From Nitrospira sp. (lineage in GTDB: Bacteria; Nitrospirota; Nitrospiria; Nitrospirales; Nitrospiraceae), in assembly GCA_030123565.1 (NCBI GenBank), contig CP126122.1:3300800-3364799 (forward strand): a stretch of 64,000 nucleotides of DNA, in the 5' to 3' direction. Of the stretch, positions 16,349-25,977 are shown in pieces. Position 1 is the stretch's first letter, and each line of letters opens with the position of its first letter. The notes below the pieces were generated by a model that had not been told where the DNA came from, did no database searches, and saw only the letters and a list, made by a program, of their open reading frames with translations. Made by a program: the position numbers and the translations under genes.

Positions 16349-18109
16349 ATGCCCTGGACCCCGATCATCAAATCACGGCGCGACTGGGACAAGGTCCCGA
16401 ACCTCCACGACTACCAAGCGGTTCGGACCGGATTTTCGTGGGACCAGGCGCGTGCCGAACTGGACGGATTGCCTGCGGGACAGGGGCTCAACATCGGCCA
16501 CGAAACCCTGGTGCGTCATGCGTCAGGCCCCTTGGCGCAGCGGACGGCAATCCGCTGGTTAGGGAAAAACGGAGAGGTTGAAGACTATTCCTATGCGCGA
16601 CTCCACGAACTGACCGACCGGTTTGCGAATGTCCTGCAAGCGCTCGGCCTGTCCAAGGGCGATCGGGTCTTTGCCCTCGCCGGTCGCATCCCGGAACTGT
16701 ACGTCGCAGCGCTTGGGACCTTGAAATATCGGGCGGTCTTCTGCCCACTGTTCTCCGCCTTCGGGCCGGAACCGATTCGCGCCAGACTGGCCATCGGTCA
16801 GGCCAAGGTGCTGATGACCACCGAGGCGCTCTATCAGCGCAAGGTGGCGGCGATTCGAGACGCGCTTCCTTATCTTGAGCACATCCTGTTGATCGGCGAA
16901 GAAGGCCGCGCGCCGAACGTGCCGAACACACAAGACTTTCACCGGCTCCTCCAGGAAGCCTCCTCCGATTATCGCATTGAGCCGACCGATCCCGAAGACA
17001 TCGCGCTGTTGCATTTCACGAGCGGCACGACCGGCAAGCCCAAGGGGGCGATCCACGTCCACGGTGCCGTCGTCGCGCACCACATCACGGGTAGGCTGGC
17101 GCTCGACTTTCACCCGGAGGACATCTTTTGGTGTACGGCGGACCCTGGCTGGGTAACGGGAACTTCCTACGGTATCATTGCCCCGCTGACCAACGGCCTG
17201 ACCAGCATCGTGGACGAAGCGGATTTTGATGCTGAACGCTGGTACGGGATCCTGCAGGACCAACGGGTCTCGGTCTGGTACACGGCACCGACGGCGATTC
17301 GGATGATGATGAAGGTCGGCGTGGATCTCGTGCGGAAGTACGACCTACGGCGCCTGCGCTTTCTGGCCAGTGTCGGCGAACCGCTCAATCCCGAGGCGGT
17401 CGTGTGGGGCCAGGAAACGTTCGGTCACCCCTTCCACGACAATTGGTGGCAAACCGAAACCGGCGGCATCATGATCGCCAACTATGCGGCAATGGATGTC
17501 AGGCCCGGGTCGATGGGACGGCCCTTGCCGGGCATCGAAGCCGGGATTGTCCGAAAAACAGATCAAGGCGACATCGAGGTCGTCGACCAAGCAGGCGTCC
17601 AGGGCGAGTTGGCGCTGCGGCCCGGCTGGCCCTCCATGTTCCGCGGTTATTGGAACGAGCCGGAACGTTACAGTAAATGCTTTGCCGGCGGGTGGTATTT
17701 GACCGGGGATGTGGCCAAGCAAGACGAGGACGGCTACTTCTGGTTCGTGGGCCGGTCCGACGACGTGATCAAGACCTCGGGGCATCTGATCGGGCCGTTT
17801 GAAGTGGAAAGCCTGTTGATCGAGCACAAGGCGGTGGCGGAAGCCGCGGTGATCGGCAAACCAGACCCGGTGGCCATGGAGGTGGTGAAAGCGTTTGTCT
17901 CGCTGAAAGATGGGTTCGAACCGAACGAGGCGCTCCGTCGCGACTTGCTCGGCTTTGCCCGGGCGCGCCTCGGGGCTGCGGTGGCCCCGAAGGAGATCAC
18001 CTTTCTCCCGACCCTGCCGAAGACCAGAAGCGGGAAAATCATGCGCCGCCTGCTGAAGGCACGCGAACTCGGCTTGCCCGAGGGTGACACCTCGACGCTG
18101 GAGGGATGA
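16349..18109 (+). CDS. Acetyl/acyl-CoA synthetase (AMP-forming)
   Basis: A 586-residue ANL-superfamily ligase of the acetate-CoA ligase type. The adenylation P-loop [19 protein letters not shown] is near residue 230. [35 protein letters not shown] and [17 protein letters not shown] follow, and the C-terminal catalytic Lys lies in [10 protein letters not shown]. It activates acetate or a related short acid to acyl-CoA in the cytoplasm. It is shorter than AcsA (about 650). It is the first gene of the cluster that continues with pyruvate-dehydrogenase-like subunits; the 83 bases to the next gene leave room for a promoter. Confidence 0.92.
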   Translation: MPWTPIIKSRRDWDKVPNLHDYQAVRTGFSWDQARAELDGLPAGQGLNIGHETLVRHASGPLAQRTAIRWLGKNGEVEDYSYARLHELTDRFANVLQALGLSKGDRVFALAGRIPELYVAALGTLKYRAVFCPLFSAFGPEPIRARLAIGQAKVLMTTEALYQRKVAAIRDALPYLEHILLIGEEGRAPNVPNTQDFHRLLQEASSDYRIEPTDPEDIALLHFTSGTTGKPKGAIHVHGAVVAHHITGRLALDFHPEDIFWCTADPGWVTGTSYGIIAPLTNGLTSIVDEADFDAERWYGILQDQRVSVWYTAPTAIRMMMKVGVDLVRKYDLRRLRFLASVGEPLNPEAVVWGQETFGHPFHDNWWQTETGGIMIANYAAMDVRPGSMGRPLPGIEAGIVRKTDQGDIEVVDQAGVQGELALRPGWPSMFRGYWNEPERYSKCFAGGWYLTGDVAKQDEDGYFWFVGRSDDVIKTSGHLIGPFEVESLLIEHKAVAEAAVIGKPDPVAMEVVKAFVSLKDGFEPNEALRRDLLGFARARLGAAVAPKEITFLPTLPKTRSGKIMRRLLKARELGLPEGDTSTLEG

Positions 18110-18192
18110 GCGATAAGCAGAGCATCTTATAAAGCAGTTCGTCTCACGCTGAACGCTGATTGCCGACAGCGCGCAGGGGGAAGAGAGAAGAA

Positions 18193-19173
18193 ATGACGGC
18201 CATTGTAGACCGCGCTCAAGGGCTGGAGCTTTTGCGGCAGATGCTCCGAATCCGCCGCTTCGAGGAACGGGCGGCGGAACTCTATCAGCTCGGGAAAATC
18301 CGCGGCTTCCTCCACCTCTATATCGGCGAAGAAGCCGTGGCCACCGGGTCGATCCCGTCGTTCACGAACGATGACGCGATCGTCGCCACCTATCGAGAAC
18401 ATGGCCATGCCCTGGCTCGCGGCACTTCGATGAAGACGTTGATGGCTGAATTATACGGCAAGGCCACCGGCTGCGCGAGAGGCCGCGGAGGCTCCATGCA
18501 CTTCTTCGACGCGTCGCGACGCTTTTATGGAGGGCTGGCCATCGTGGCCGGAGGCCTGCCTGTGGCCGTCGGATTGGCGCTGGCCGACAAGATGCAAAGC
18601 CGCGCTCGTGTCACCGCCTGCTACTTCGGCGACGGCGCCGTGGCTGAAGGGGAGTTTCACGAATCGTTGAACCTGGCCGCCCTGTGGAAGCTGCCGCTGC
18701 TGTTCCTCTGCGAGAACAATCTCTATGCGATGGGTACCGCCCTGGCCCGCCACCAATCACAGACCGATATTGCGGCGAAGGCGAAGGCCTATGCGCTTCC
18801 CGCAGAGGCGGTCGACGGAATGGAGGTGCTGGCGGTCGAGACGGCCACCCGCCGTGCCGTCGAGTTCGTGCGAAACGGCAATGGGCCATTCTTCCTGGAA
18901 TACCGCACCTACCGGTTCCGCGCCCATTCGATGTATGACGCCGAGCTGTACCGGACCAAGGACGAGGTCGCGGAATGGAAGCGCCGCGATCCGATCTCCA
19001 CCTTTCAACAGACCCTTCGCACAGCGAAGTTACTGGACGACGCCGATCTGAAGAAAGTCGAATCCGAGATTGCGACAGAAGTCGAGGAGGCTGTCGCCTT
19101 CGCTGAGGCAAGCCCGTGGGAGCCGGTCGAAGATCTGACGAACGATGTCCATACAGAGAGTTCTGAATTATGA
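18193..19173 (+). CDS. pdhA: 2-oxoacid dehydrogenase (pyruvate/acetoin type) E1 alpha subunit
   Basis: A 326-residue thiamine-diphosphate subunit. [20 protein letters not shown] opens it, the cofactor-binding [15 protein letters not shown] is near residue 152, and [22 protein letters not shown]-like [16 protein letters not shown] and the C-terminal helices follow. With the downstream beta subunit it decarboxylates pyruvate, acetoin or a similar 2-oxoacid. The substrate cannot be told from the sequence, so the symbol is provisional. A ribosome binding site GAGAAGAA precedes the ATG. Confidence 0.9.
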   Translation: MTAIVDRAQGLELLRQMLRIRRFEERAAELYQLGKIRGFLHLYIGEEAVATGSIPSFTNDDAIVATYREHGHALARGTSMKTLMAELYGKATGCARGRGGSMHFFDASRRFYGGLAIVAGGLPVAVGLALADKMQSRARVTACYFGDGAVAEGEFHESLNLAALWKLPLLFLCENNLYAMGTALARHQSQTDIAAKAKAYALPAEAVDGMEVLAVETATRRAVEFVRNGNGPFFLEYRTYRFRAHSMYDAELYRTKDEVAEWKRRDPISTFQQTLRTAKLLDDADLKKVESEIATEVEEAVAFAEASPWEPVEDLTNDVHTESSEL

Positions 19174-19243
19174 AGGCTGAGTTGAAGGACAAGTCACGAG
19201 AGGCGATCGTGGAAGTACAACGAACGAGAAGCCGCGAGCGTTC

Positions 19244-20221
19244 ATGACCACCAAGATCACCTACAGAGAAGCAGTCCGCGCGGGATTGCGGGAAGCCTTG
19301 CGGCGCGACCCGAAAGTGTTTTTGATGGGAGAGGATGTCGGCAAGTATGGCGGCACCTACGCCTGCAGCAAAGGGTTCCTCGACGAGTTCGGTCCGGAGC
19401 GGATTCGCGACACGCCGCTGTCTGAAAGCACCTTCGTCGGCGCGGGGATCGGCGCGGCGCTCGGAGGAATGCGCCCCATCGTAGAAGTCATGACCGTGAA
19501 TTTCAGTCTCCTTGCGCTCGATCAAATCCTGAACAACGCCGCGACCCTCCGGCACATGTCTGGAGGCCAGTTCAGCGTCCCGCTCGTGGTTCGCATGGCG
19601 ACCGGAGCCGGTCGCCAGGTGGCGGCGCAACATTCCCACAGCCTGGAGGGCTGGTATGCACATATTCCCGGCATCACGGTCCTGACGCCGGCTACGGTAA
19701 CGGATGCGCGCGGCATGTTGCTCACGGCGCTCCGCGAACCGGACCCTGTCTTTATTTTCGAACATGCCTACCTCTACCCCATGGAAGGCGAATTGGAGGA
19801 AGGCCCTCTGGCCGTCGATATCTCGCGCGCCGCCGTTCGCCGGACCGGAAAGGATGTCAGCCTGATCACATTCGGCGGCAGCCTGTGGAAAGCATCTGCC
19901 GCCGCGACACAACTGGCCCAGGAAGGGATCGAAGCAGAGGTGGTGGATGTGCGCGTGCTGCGCCCCCTGGATAAGGAGAGCATCCTTGCCTCTGTACGCA
20001 AGACTCACCGCGCCGTCGTGATCGACGAAGCCTGGCGCACTGGGAGTTTCGCGGCCGAGATCTCGGCACAGATCATGGAAGGGGTCTTTTATGATTTAGA
20101 TGCCCCGGTGGCGCGGGTCTGCAGCGAAGAAGTCCCGATCCCCTACCCGAAACATCTGGAAGATGCAGCGCTGCCGCAACCCGACAAGATCGTGAGGGCG
20201 GTTCACAAGCTGATGGGATAA
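19244..20221 (+). CDS. pdhB: 2-oxoacid dehydrogenase E1 beta subunit
   Basis: A 325-residue transketolase-like beta subunit. [18 protein letters not shown] is near residue 28, then [35 protein letters not shown], the [18 protein letters not shown] block and [10 protein letters not shown]-type [16 protein letters not shown] near the end. It completes the E1 heterotetramer with the gene before it, from which it is separated by 70 bases. Length and motifs are normal. Confidence 0.93.
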   Translation: MTTKITYREAVRAGLREALRRDPKVFLMGEDVGKYGGTYACSKGFLDEFGPERIRDTPLSESTFVGAGIGAALGGMRPIVEVMTVNFSLLALDQILNNAATLRHMSGGQFSVPLVVRMATGAGRQVAAQHSHSLEGWYAHIPGITVLTPATVTDARGMLLTALREPDPVFIFEHAYLYPMEGELEEGPLAVDISRAAVRRTGKDVSLITFGGSLWKASAAATQLAQEGIEAEVVDVRVLRPLDKESILASVRKTHRAVVIDEAWRTGSFAAEISAQIMEGVFYDLDAPVARVCSEEVPIPYPKHLEDAALPQPDKIVRAVHKLMG

Positions 20222-20288
20222 ACCATGGCGCCTCCATCTCTCCGTCACCCATCACGTTTCACGTTTCACGCTTCACCGGGTTTTCATC

Positions 20289-21461
20289 ATGGCTGAATTC
20301 CTGATGCCGACCCTCGGCGCCGACATGACTGAGGGCACGCTGGTGCAGTGGAAAAAGCGGGAAGGCGACCACGTCACCAAGGGCGAGATCATCGCCGAGG
20401 TCGATACGGAGAAGGCCGCGATCGAAGTCGAATCACACAGCACCGGCGTGATCGAACGTCTGCTCACGAGGCCCGGCGACAAGGTCCCGGTCGGCACGGT
20501 CATGGCCGTCATTCGCGAAGAAGGCGAGCCAATGACAGGCCCGATTCCGGCACAGGTTGCCACGCCTCAGGCAGCCGTCCCTGCTTCTGCTCCTCGAATG
20601 GACAGCGTTCTCGCTTCCTCACCACAGGCCGGCCGCTTGCGCATTTCCCCGGCTGCAAAAAAGTTAGCCGCAGAACGAGGCATTGATCCCACCGGCCTGC
20701 AGGGAACCGGCCCAGGGGGGGTCATCACCTTGGAGGATATTGAGCGAGCCCCCTCCGTTGCACCGGATATCACGAGACCGGCCGATGCGTCCGACCGGCA
20801 GACCCGCATGAGGCAAACCATCGCCGCAGCCATGGCCCGGTCCAAGCGCGAAATTCCCCATTACTACCTGAGCACCACGATCGACATGGGGCGGGCGGTC
20901 ATGTGGCTGAGAGAGGCGAATCGGCAGCGCCCAATCACGGAGCGTCTGTTGTACGGCGTGCTCCTCATCAAAGCGGTCGCCCTCGCGCTCCGCCTGGTTC
21001 CAGAACTGAACGCGCTGTGGAAGGATGGCGAGGCGATCAGGAGCGAACGGATACATGTCGGCACGGCCATTTCGCTCCGCCAGGGCGGACTGGTCGCACC
21101 GGCCTTGCATGACGCCGACCGGCTCAGCCTCGGCGAATTGATGGCGAAGTTTCAAGACCTGGTGAGGCGAGCCCGCGCCGGCTCCTTACGCAGTTCGGAA
21201 CTATCCGATCCCACCATCACCATCACCAGCCTGGGCGAGCAAGGGGTGGAAACCGTATTCGGAGTGATTTATCCTCCTCAGGTCGCTCTGGTCGGATTCG
21301 GCAAGCTCGTCGAACGACCCTGGGTCACAAACGGTCAGATCCTCCCGCGGCAGGTTGTGGTGGCCTCCCTGTCCGCCGATCACCGCGTGACGGACGGGCA
21401 TCGCGGCGGCTTATTTCTGGCTGAAGTCGATCGTCTATTGCAGGAGCCCCACACCCTATGA
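20289..21461 (+). CDS. pdhC: Dihydrolipoamide acyltransferase (E2 component)
   Basis: A 390-residue E2. The lipoyl domain has the modified Lys in [14 protein letters not shown] near residue 42. A short linker is followed by the peripheral-subunit-binding domain [19 protein letters not shown] (about 117-150). The catalytic core ends with [15 protein letters not shown], which contains the HxxxDG active site. It transfers the acyl group from E1 to CoA. E3 is not in this window, so lipoamide dehydrogenase must be encoded elsewhere. The stop overlaps the next ATG (ATGA). Confidence 0.94.
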   Translation: MAEFLMPTLGADMTEGTLVQWKKREGDHVTKGEIIAEVDTEKAAIEVESHSTGVIERLLTRPGDKVPVGTVMAVIREEGEPMTGPIPAQVATPQAAVPASAPRMDSVLASSPQAGRLRISPAAKKLAAERGIDPTGLQGTGPGGVITLEDIERAPSVAPDITRPADASDRQTRMRQTIAAAMARSKREIPHYYLSTTIDMGRAVMWLREANRQRPITERLLYGVLLIKAVALALRLVPELNALWKDGEAIRSERIHVGTAISLRQGGLVAPALHDADRLSLGELMAKFQDLVRRARAGSLRSSELSDPTITITSLGEQGVETVFGVIYPPQVALVGFGKLVERPWVTNGQILPRQVVVASLSADHRVTDGHRGGLFLAEVDRLLQEPHTL

Positions 21462-21715
21462 GCACAACAACCGACGAACGCGAGATGCGGAGCCTGGTCC
21501 TCCGCCTCCTGGGCGAGATCGCTCCAGAAGCGGATACGGCCTCGTTGCAGCCGGACGTCAGTTTCCGCGATCAACTGGATCTGGATTCGATGGACTTCCT
21601 CAACTTCGTCGTCGCATTGCATAAGGAATTCCACATCGAGATCCCGGAAGCCGACTATCCCAAGTACATGACCTTGAACGGCTGCCTCGCCCAACTCACT
21701 GCCCCACGAACATGA
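21458..21715 (+). CDS. Acyl carrier protein in the E1-E2 operon
   Basis: An 85-residue acyl carrier protein with the phosphopantetheine attachment Ser in [12 protein letters not shown] near residue 47 and the acidic helices expected. It overlaps the E2 stop by four bases and its own stop overlaps the next start, so translation is tightly coupled. An ACP is not part of standard pyruvate dehydrogenase operons; it could accept an acyl group from the E2 product or from the upstream ligase, which is inference. Confidence 0.87.
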   Translation: MSTTTDEREMRSLVLRLLGEIAPEADTASLQPDVSFRDQLDLDSMDFLNFVVALHKEFHIEIPEADYPKYMTLNGCLAQLTAPRT

Positions 21716-22392
21716 CGGACGCAGGATCGTCGCCAACCGATTGCTGCATCCTGAAAGTCCTGGTCGGTTCGCATGCCCACGGACTCGCCGGCCCGGAGAG
21801 CGACAGGGACTTCCGCAGCGTCTTCGTGCTGCCCACGGCCGAGCTGTTTCGTGTCGGTTTCAAGTACCAAGGCACGAGGATGGTGAAGGAAGCGGAAGAC
21901 GAGACTTCGTGGGAAGTCGGTCACTTTCTTCAATTGGCGCTGCAGGGGCACCCGTTGATCTTGGAAACCCTGGTCGCACCGGTCGTGGCGATGGACGAGT
22001 GGGGCGCAAAGCTCCGGCAACTGTTCCCGCACCTCTGGTCCGCGCAGAGCGCCTACGATTCGTTCATCAATTACTGCGACAACCAGCGCAAGAAACTGTT
22101 AGAGCGGAAGGATGACCGGCCGGCCAAGTACGCGGCAGCCTACCTACGGGTCCTCTTCAACCTCTGTGAGTTGCTGGAGCGGGGGACCTTCACCATCAGG
22201 ATTGCGGAAACGCCCATGGGCGAAACTGTATGCCGTATTAAGGACGGCCACTACCGCCTGGGCGAAGTCATTGATTCTGGTGAATACTGGAGGGAAGAAG
22301 CCACCCGCCGCCTCAACGCCAGCACGCAACGATCAAACCCGAACGTGGCGGATACGTTCCTCCTCGAACTCCGAACCGCCTTTCTCCGTTGA
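21712..22392 (+). CDS. Predicted nucleotidyltransferase (pol-beta superfamily, RlaP-like)
   Basis: A 226-residue protein with the nucleotidyltransferase signature LVGSHAHGLAGPESDRDFRS near residue 15. The GS...DxD arrangement holds the metal-binding acidic residues, and helical segments follow, including KYAAAYLRVLFNLCELLERG. It resembles the COG3541 group, for which RNA-related activity has been suggested. It is the last gene of the run and overlaps the ACP by four bases. Why it accompanies an acyl-transfer operon is not clear. Confidence 0.8.
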   Translation: MTDAGSSPTDCCILKVLVGSHAHGLAGPESDRDFRSVFVLPTAELFRVGFKYQGTRMVKEAEDETSWEVGHFLQLALQGHPLILETLVAPVVAMDEWGAKLRQLFPHLWSAQSAYDSFINYCDNQRKKLLERKDDRPAKYAAAYLRVLFNLCELLERGTFTIRIAETPMGETVCRIKDGHYRLGEVIDSGEYWREEATRRLNASTQRSNPNVADTFLLELRTAFLR

Positions 22393-23011
22393 ATCTTCCA
22401 AGGCGCCGCCCCTGGCTCACAAGCAAGGGAACAACCGTCAACTATTATAAAGAACTCGCTTCCGTGTGGAGATCGGGCCTGCTTACCGACGGGGATCGAT
22501 CCGAACAGCTCGGCGAGTCACCCACGCTTGGCTGTCCCGCGCCTCCCGTTCGTCGGGCTCCTTTTGCGAGCCGTGCCTCCTACTGGCACCGAGATGGAAG
22601 CGCGTCCCTTCGGACCTGACCCCCGAAACCGCCACAAGCGCAACCTCCGAGCCCACTCACGCGGCACGGAAGCGAGTGTTTCACCTTACCCTGGCTCCAC
22701 CTCCCTTCATGAATCTTGTTAACCATGGCGAAGCAACAATCAATGAGGTAATTGGCAACATTGCTTCACGATGGCATTGCCCCGTATCGCCCCAGCCCAG
22801 ACCCCACCGGCCGAAGAGTAACGCCTCCTTTCAGCCTAAGTGAGTGAACTTTCGCGCCTCCCATTGGAAGGAGTGCGACAGCCGGCCCTGGCACCCAGCC
22901 TGCAAGAGCTCCAAGGCAGAGATGCATCACCGGTGAAACCAGGCTTTTGAGCAGGATCATGACAAAGGGTACGGCAATTATATTTCTCACACCGGAAGAG
23001 GAGGAGTGGCC
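22393..23011. other. Intergenic region of 619 bases
   Basis: No frame here is supported by composition, a family motif or a ribosome binding site. An imperfect dyad around 22731-22768 (gaagcaa ... ttgcttc) is the only structure noticed. The promoter for hsp20 presumably lies at the end of the gap; no heat-shock consensus was obvious. Confidence 0.5.
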
Positions 23012-23485
23012 ATGAGCGGACTCACACGTTGGGAACCATTTCGCACACAGTGGAATCCATGGAAAGAACTGGAAGAGGTTGAGAAACGCCTCACGGCACT
23101 CTGGGGCAGGCAGCCGGCCAAGGCGGAGGGTCAGAAGGAAGCCATTTCGGTCGCAGAATGGTCTCCCTTGGTCGACATCACAGAAGACGAGAAGGAGTAT
23201 CTGATCAAGGCCGAACTGCCGGAGGTCAAGAAGGAAGACGTCAAGCTCAGCGTACAGGACAATGTCCTCTCGATCTCCGGCGAGCGAAAATACGAAAAGG
23301 AAGAGAAGGACAAGAAGTATCACCGCGTCGAACGGGCCTATGGCAGCTTTTTGCGCAGTTTCACGCTGCCGGAAGATGCCGACGGCGGCAAGGTGAGTGC
23401 AGAATACAAAGACGGAATCCTCAAGGTGCATCTGCCGAAATCGGAGAAGGCGAAACCAAAATCGATCGAGGTGAAGGTGTCCTGA
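23012..23485 (+). CDS. hsp20: Small heat-shock protein, Hsp20 family
   Basis: A 157-residue alpha-crystallin-domain chaperone: WSPLVDITEDEKEYLIKAEL, LPEVKKEDVKLSVQDNVL, ISGERKYEKEEKD, YGSFLRSFTLPEDADGGKV and the terminal GILKVHLPKSE. The C-terminal IxI-type anchor is replaced by SIEVKVS. It holds unfolding proteins in the cytoplasm without ATP. The ATG at 23012 follows AGGAGG by seven bases; a GTG two codons earlier is too close to it. It heads a run of stress-related genes. Confidence 0.96.
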   Translation: MSGLTRWEPFRTQWNPWKELEEVEKRLTALWGRQPAKAEGQKEAISVAEWSPLVDITEDEKEYLIKAELPEVKKEDVKLSVQDNVLSISGERKYEKEEKDKKYHRVERAYGSFLRSFTLPEDADGGKVSAEYKDGILKVHLPKSEKAKPKSIEVKVS

Positions 23486-23501
23486 GCGAAAGGAGCCAGC
23501 C

Positions 23502-23651
23502 ATGTTCCGACATCCTCGGTACTTGGAAATCCCCTGGGAAATCCATTGGCGCCCGGAGCTGCCGGCCCACCACCATTGGTGGCTCATACTCCTGGTGGTC
23601 CTGGCGGCACTGTTCTTGATCGGGGTGGGGGCGACAAGCGGGCTGTTGTAG
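23502..23651 (+). CDS. 49-residue membrane peptide
   Basis: A short gene immediately after hsp20 with a clear ribosome binding site (AAAGGAG, eight bases before the ATG). It encodes a His/Trp/Pro-rich N-terminus (FRHPRYLEIPWEIHWRPELP, then AHHHWW) and one transmembrane segment rich in Leu/Val/Ala. The sharp split between a hydrophilic start and a hydrophobic end argues for a real product. The His cluster could bind metal. No family known to me. Confidence 0.65.
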   Translation: MFRHPRYLEIPWEIHWRPELPAHHHWWLILLVVLAALFLIGVGATSGLL

Positions 23652-23711
23652 GCCTGTCTGCCCCGCTTCTTGTTCTTGCCGCAAGAGACACGGTCGGAGC
23701 GGTGGGGTCGT

Positions 23712-24386
23712 ATGTTCAAGAACCGTGAAGAGGCAGGCGAGCTCCTCGCACTGGAACTTGCGGAGTTCCGCGACGATCCCCACGCAATGCTCCTCGCGCT
23801 GCCACGAGGGGGCGTGGTGGTGGGATATCAAATGAGTTTGGCGCTGCATCTGCCGCTGGACGTATTGATCTCTCGCAAGATCGGCGCACCGGGGAATCCG
23901 GAATACGCGCTCGGTGCCGTCAGCGAAACCGGCGCCGTCTACTGGAATCGAGAAGCGCTGGCCGGGTTGTCGCTCTCAGAACGGGAGCTTGCGGCGGCCG
24001 TGCGGGCACAGAAGAGCGAAGTCGCCAGGCGCGTAGCCTTGTACAGGCAAGGGCGGCAGTTCCCCCATCTCAAAGACCGGACGGTGATTATCGTGGATGA
24101 CGGTCTGGCCACAGGCTCGACGTTCTTTGCCTCCGTGGCGACCGCCAGGCAGGGACATCCACGCCGCGTCATCGGCGCGGTGCCGGTCGCCCCGCGCTCG
24201 ACCATGCAGGAGGCCCGCAGCCTGGTCGATCGACTGATTGTGCTGCGGGTGCCGGAACCGTTCTATGCCGTCGGCAATTTCTACGAACACTTCGAACAGG
24301 TCGAAGACCGAGAGGTGCTGCAGTACCTCAACTTGGCGGAGGAAGCCTTCCTGACCAAAACGCCGCCACCGCTGAGTCCGCCGTAG
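23712..24386 (+). CDS. Phosphoribosyltransferase, second copy
   Basis: A 224-residue paralog of the gene at 10765-11451, with the same order of blocks: LALPRGGVVVGYQMSLAL, SRKIGAPGNPEYALGAVSE, the PRPP loop TVIIVDDGLATGSTFFAS near residue 120, GAVPVAPRST and FYEHFEQVEDREV. Substrate unknown. The ATG at 23712 begins the conserved N-terminus; an earlier in-frame start would add unrelated residues. Placed among chaperone and stress proteins, it may act in nucleotide salvage under stress, which is inference. Confidence 0.87.
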   Translation: MFKNREEAGELLALELAEFRDDPHAMLLALPRGGVVVGYQMSLALHLPLDVLISRKIGAPGNPEYALGAVSETGAVYWNREALAGLSLSERELAAAVRAQKSEVARRVALYRQGRQFPHLKDRTVIIVDDGLATGSTFFASVATARQGHPRRVIGAVPVAPRSTMQEARSLVDRLIVLRVPEPFYAVGNFYEHFEQVEDREVLQYLNLAEEAFLTKTPPPLSPP

Positions 24387-24421
24387 ACCGGCGGACCAGA
24401 CAGAGAAAGGAACGCTCACCG

Positions 24422-24916
24422 ATGAGCACACAACAAGCGGGCGGCCACGGGGCCCGCCGCGACCGATTCGTACAGGAATATCAACATGACTCGTACAGAA
24501 TGCCGGGCAAGCTGAAGGAACCTACCGTCTGCAAAGAATGTGGAGCCCTGTACCACAAGGGCCGCTGGACCTGGGGAGCCAAACCGGAGGGAGCCGATGA
24601 GATCGTCTGTCCTGCCTGTCTGCGCATCCGCGACAAATATCCCAAGGGGCTCGTCACCCTGAAAGGATCCTACAAAGACAAGCATCGCGACCAGGTGATG
24701 GGCGTGATCCGCAACACCGAGGCGCAGGAAAAACAGGAGCACCCGCTGGCGCGCATCATGGCGATCGAGGAACAGCCGGAAGGGCTCGTCGTCTCCACCA
24801 CCGATACGCACTTGCCCCGGCGCATAGGGGAGGCGCTGAAACATGCGCACCAGGGCGAGTTGACGCTCCGCTACGAGCAGGATGAAGAGTTTGTCCGCGT
24901 CACCTGGACCGCCTAG
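24422..24916 (+). CDS. BCAM0308-like zinc-ribbon protein
   Basis: A 164-residue protein. TVCKECGALYHKGRWTWG and VCPACLRIRDKYPKGLVTL form a CxxC-CxxC zinc site around residues 36-70, followed by a domain with alternating charged helices and strands (VVSTTDTHLPRRIGEAL). The pattern matches the BCAM0308 family, related to the archaeal NMD3 N-terminus, whose bacterial role is not known. It has a ribosome binding site AAAGGAACG and lies 35 bases after the PRTase. Confidence 0.78.
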   Translation: MSTQQAGGHGARRDRFVQEYQHDSYRMPGKLKEPTVCKECGALYHKGRWTWGAKPEGADEIVCPACLRIRDKYPKGLVTLKGSYKDKHRDQVMGVIRNTEAQEKQEHPLARIMAIEEQPEGLVVSTTDTHLPRRIGEALKHAHQGELTLRYEQDEEFVRVTWTA

Positions 24917-24928
24917 GGAAAGGGTCGC

Positions 24929-25393
24929 ATGATCGTGAGAAGGACGCACAAGCTACAACTGCGAGGCACGTGGTTCCCTATCGCCCTGTTCGCCCTCCTG
25001 CTCGCTCCGATTCCGCCTGCAGCCCGGTCGGGTGAGGAGGCTCCGGCTGAAACTCAGCACGAGCAGCGGATCGAATTGTTCATCAGCAATTACGATTTCA
25101 TCTCCACCCACCCGTTGCCGATTCGTTTCGGAATCCCGACGGTCATCATCCTTCGGAACCAGGACATCGTCACCCATGGGTTTCAGTCATCGGCCCTGTC
25201 TCGCCTCAAGGTCCGCGCACATGGCGAGGGGCTGGTCGCCTATGGTACCGGCTTCGAGGGGTTTCACATCGATTCAGGCAAAACGTTGGCCATCCATTTC
25301 GTTCCTGAACGAAACAGCCATCTGACGTTTCACTGCGACTTACATCCCCAGATGAAGGGGGAGTTGTTCCTGTTGGAGATTCCGGCGGCCTGA
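24929..25393 (+). CDS. Exported cupredoxin (plastocyanin-like)
   Basis: A 154-residue secreted protein. The signal peptide (WFPIALFALLLAPIPPAA) is followed by a cupredoxin domain with all type-1 copper ligands in canonical order: His in IVTHGFQSS, then Cys, His and Met in FHCDLHPQMKGELF. It is a probable periplasmic blue-copper electron carrier or copper-binding protein. The C-terminal loop closely resembles that of the 53410-53904 protein (WCDIHPEVKGE). It lies 12 bases after the zinc protein and 19 before the next gene, within one operon. Confidence 0.87.
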   Translation: MIVRRTHKLQLRGTWFPIALFALLLAPIPPAARSGEEAPAETQHEQRIELFISNYDFISTHPLPIRFGIPTVIILRNQDIVTHGFQSSALSRLKVRAHGEGLVAYGTGFEGFHIDSGKTLAIHFVPERNSHLTFHCDLHPQMKGELFLLEIPAA

Positions 25394-25412
25394 CCGACAA
25401 GCAGGAGGGGAC

Positions 25413-25964
25413 ATGGGTGAATGGGCGCGAACTTGCCTACGATGGAGCGGTCTTCTGGTCGGGGGGCTGGTGCTGGTCGGCACGCTGTTCTCTCCGGCGG
25501 CGGCGGAGGTACAGCTGCTGCCGGGGGCGGCGGTAGAACTGGATCAGGCCACGGTCAACGATGTCGTGGCGACCTTTCGACAAGCCGACGAATCGCTCCG
25601 CGCAGGCGATGCGGATGGGCTGATGGCCCTGTACTCCGAACAGTACAATTATCATGGCCTGAAAAAGGCCGACATGCGCCGGGTCTGGCTCGATCTGTTC
25701 GAGGAGTTTCAGGAACTCTCCGACGTTCACCGCTTTTCCCGCCTCGTCAAGGTCGGGTCCGGCTCCAACACCATCATCGAGGCAACCTGCACAGGCAGCC
25801 TGTCGGGCCTGTCAAAAACCGGCGGCTTGCGCGTGCCGATCGACAGTTGGTACGAGGAGGTCCATTACATGACGTTCGAACAGGGGCGGTGGCGCATTCG
25901 CGGCAACGTCGGCGATTCTCCTCGGATCATGCCGTTCGGCACGTCGCCGCATCCGCTGTTTTAG
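25413..25964 (+). CDS. Exported NTF2/SnoaL-like protein
   Basis: A 183-residue protein with a clear signal peptide (LLVGGLVLVGTLFSPAAA) and a cone-shaped NTF2-like fold suggested by VNDVVATFRQADESLRAGD, GLMALYSEQYNYHG and the terminal strand pair around HYMTFEQGRWRIRGN. Proteins of this fold bind small ligands or act as accessory domains; no catalytic residue can be assigned. It sits between the cupredoxin and the universal stress protein and probably shares their transcript. AGGAGGG precedes the ATG. Confidence 0.72.
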   Translation: MGEWARTCLRWSGLLVGGLVLVGTLFSPAAAEVQLLPGAAVELDQATVNDVVATFRQADESLRAGDADGLMALYSEQYNYHGLKKADMRRVWLDLFEEFQELSDVHRFSRLVKVGSGSNTIIEATCTGSLSGLSKTGGLRVPIDSWYEEVHYMTFEQGRWRIRGNVGDSPRIMPFGTSPHPLF

Positions 25965-25977
25965 GAGAAGAAGTCCT

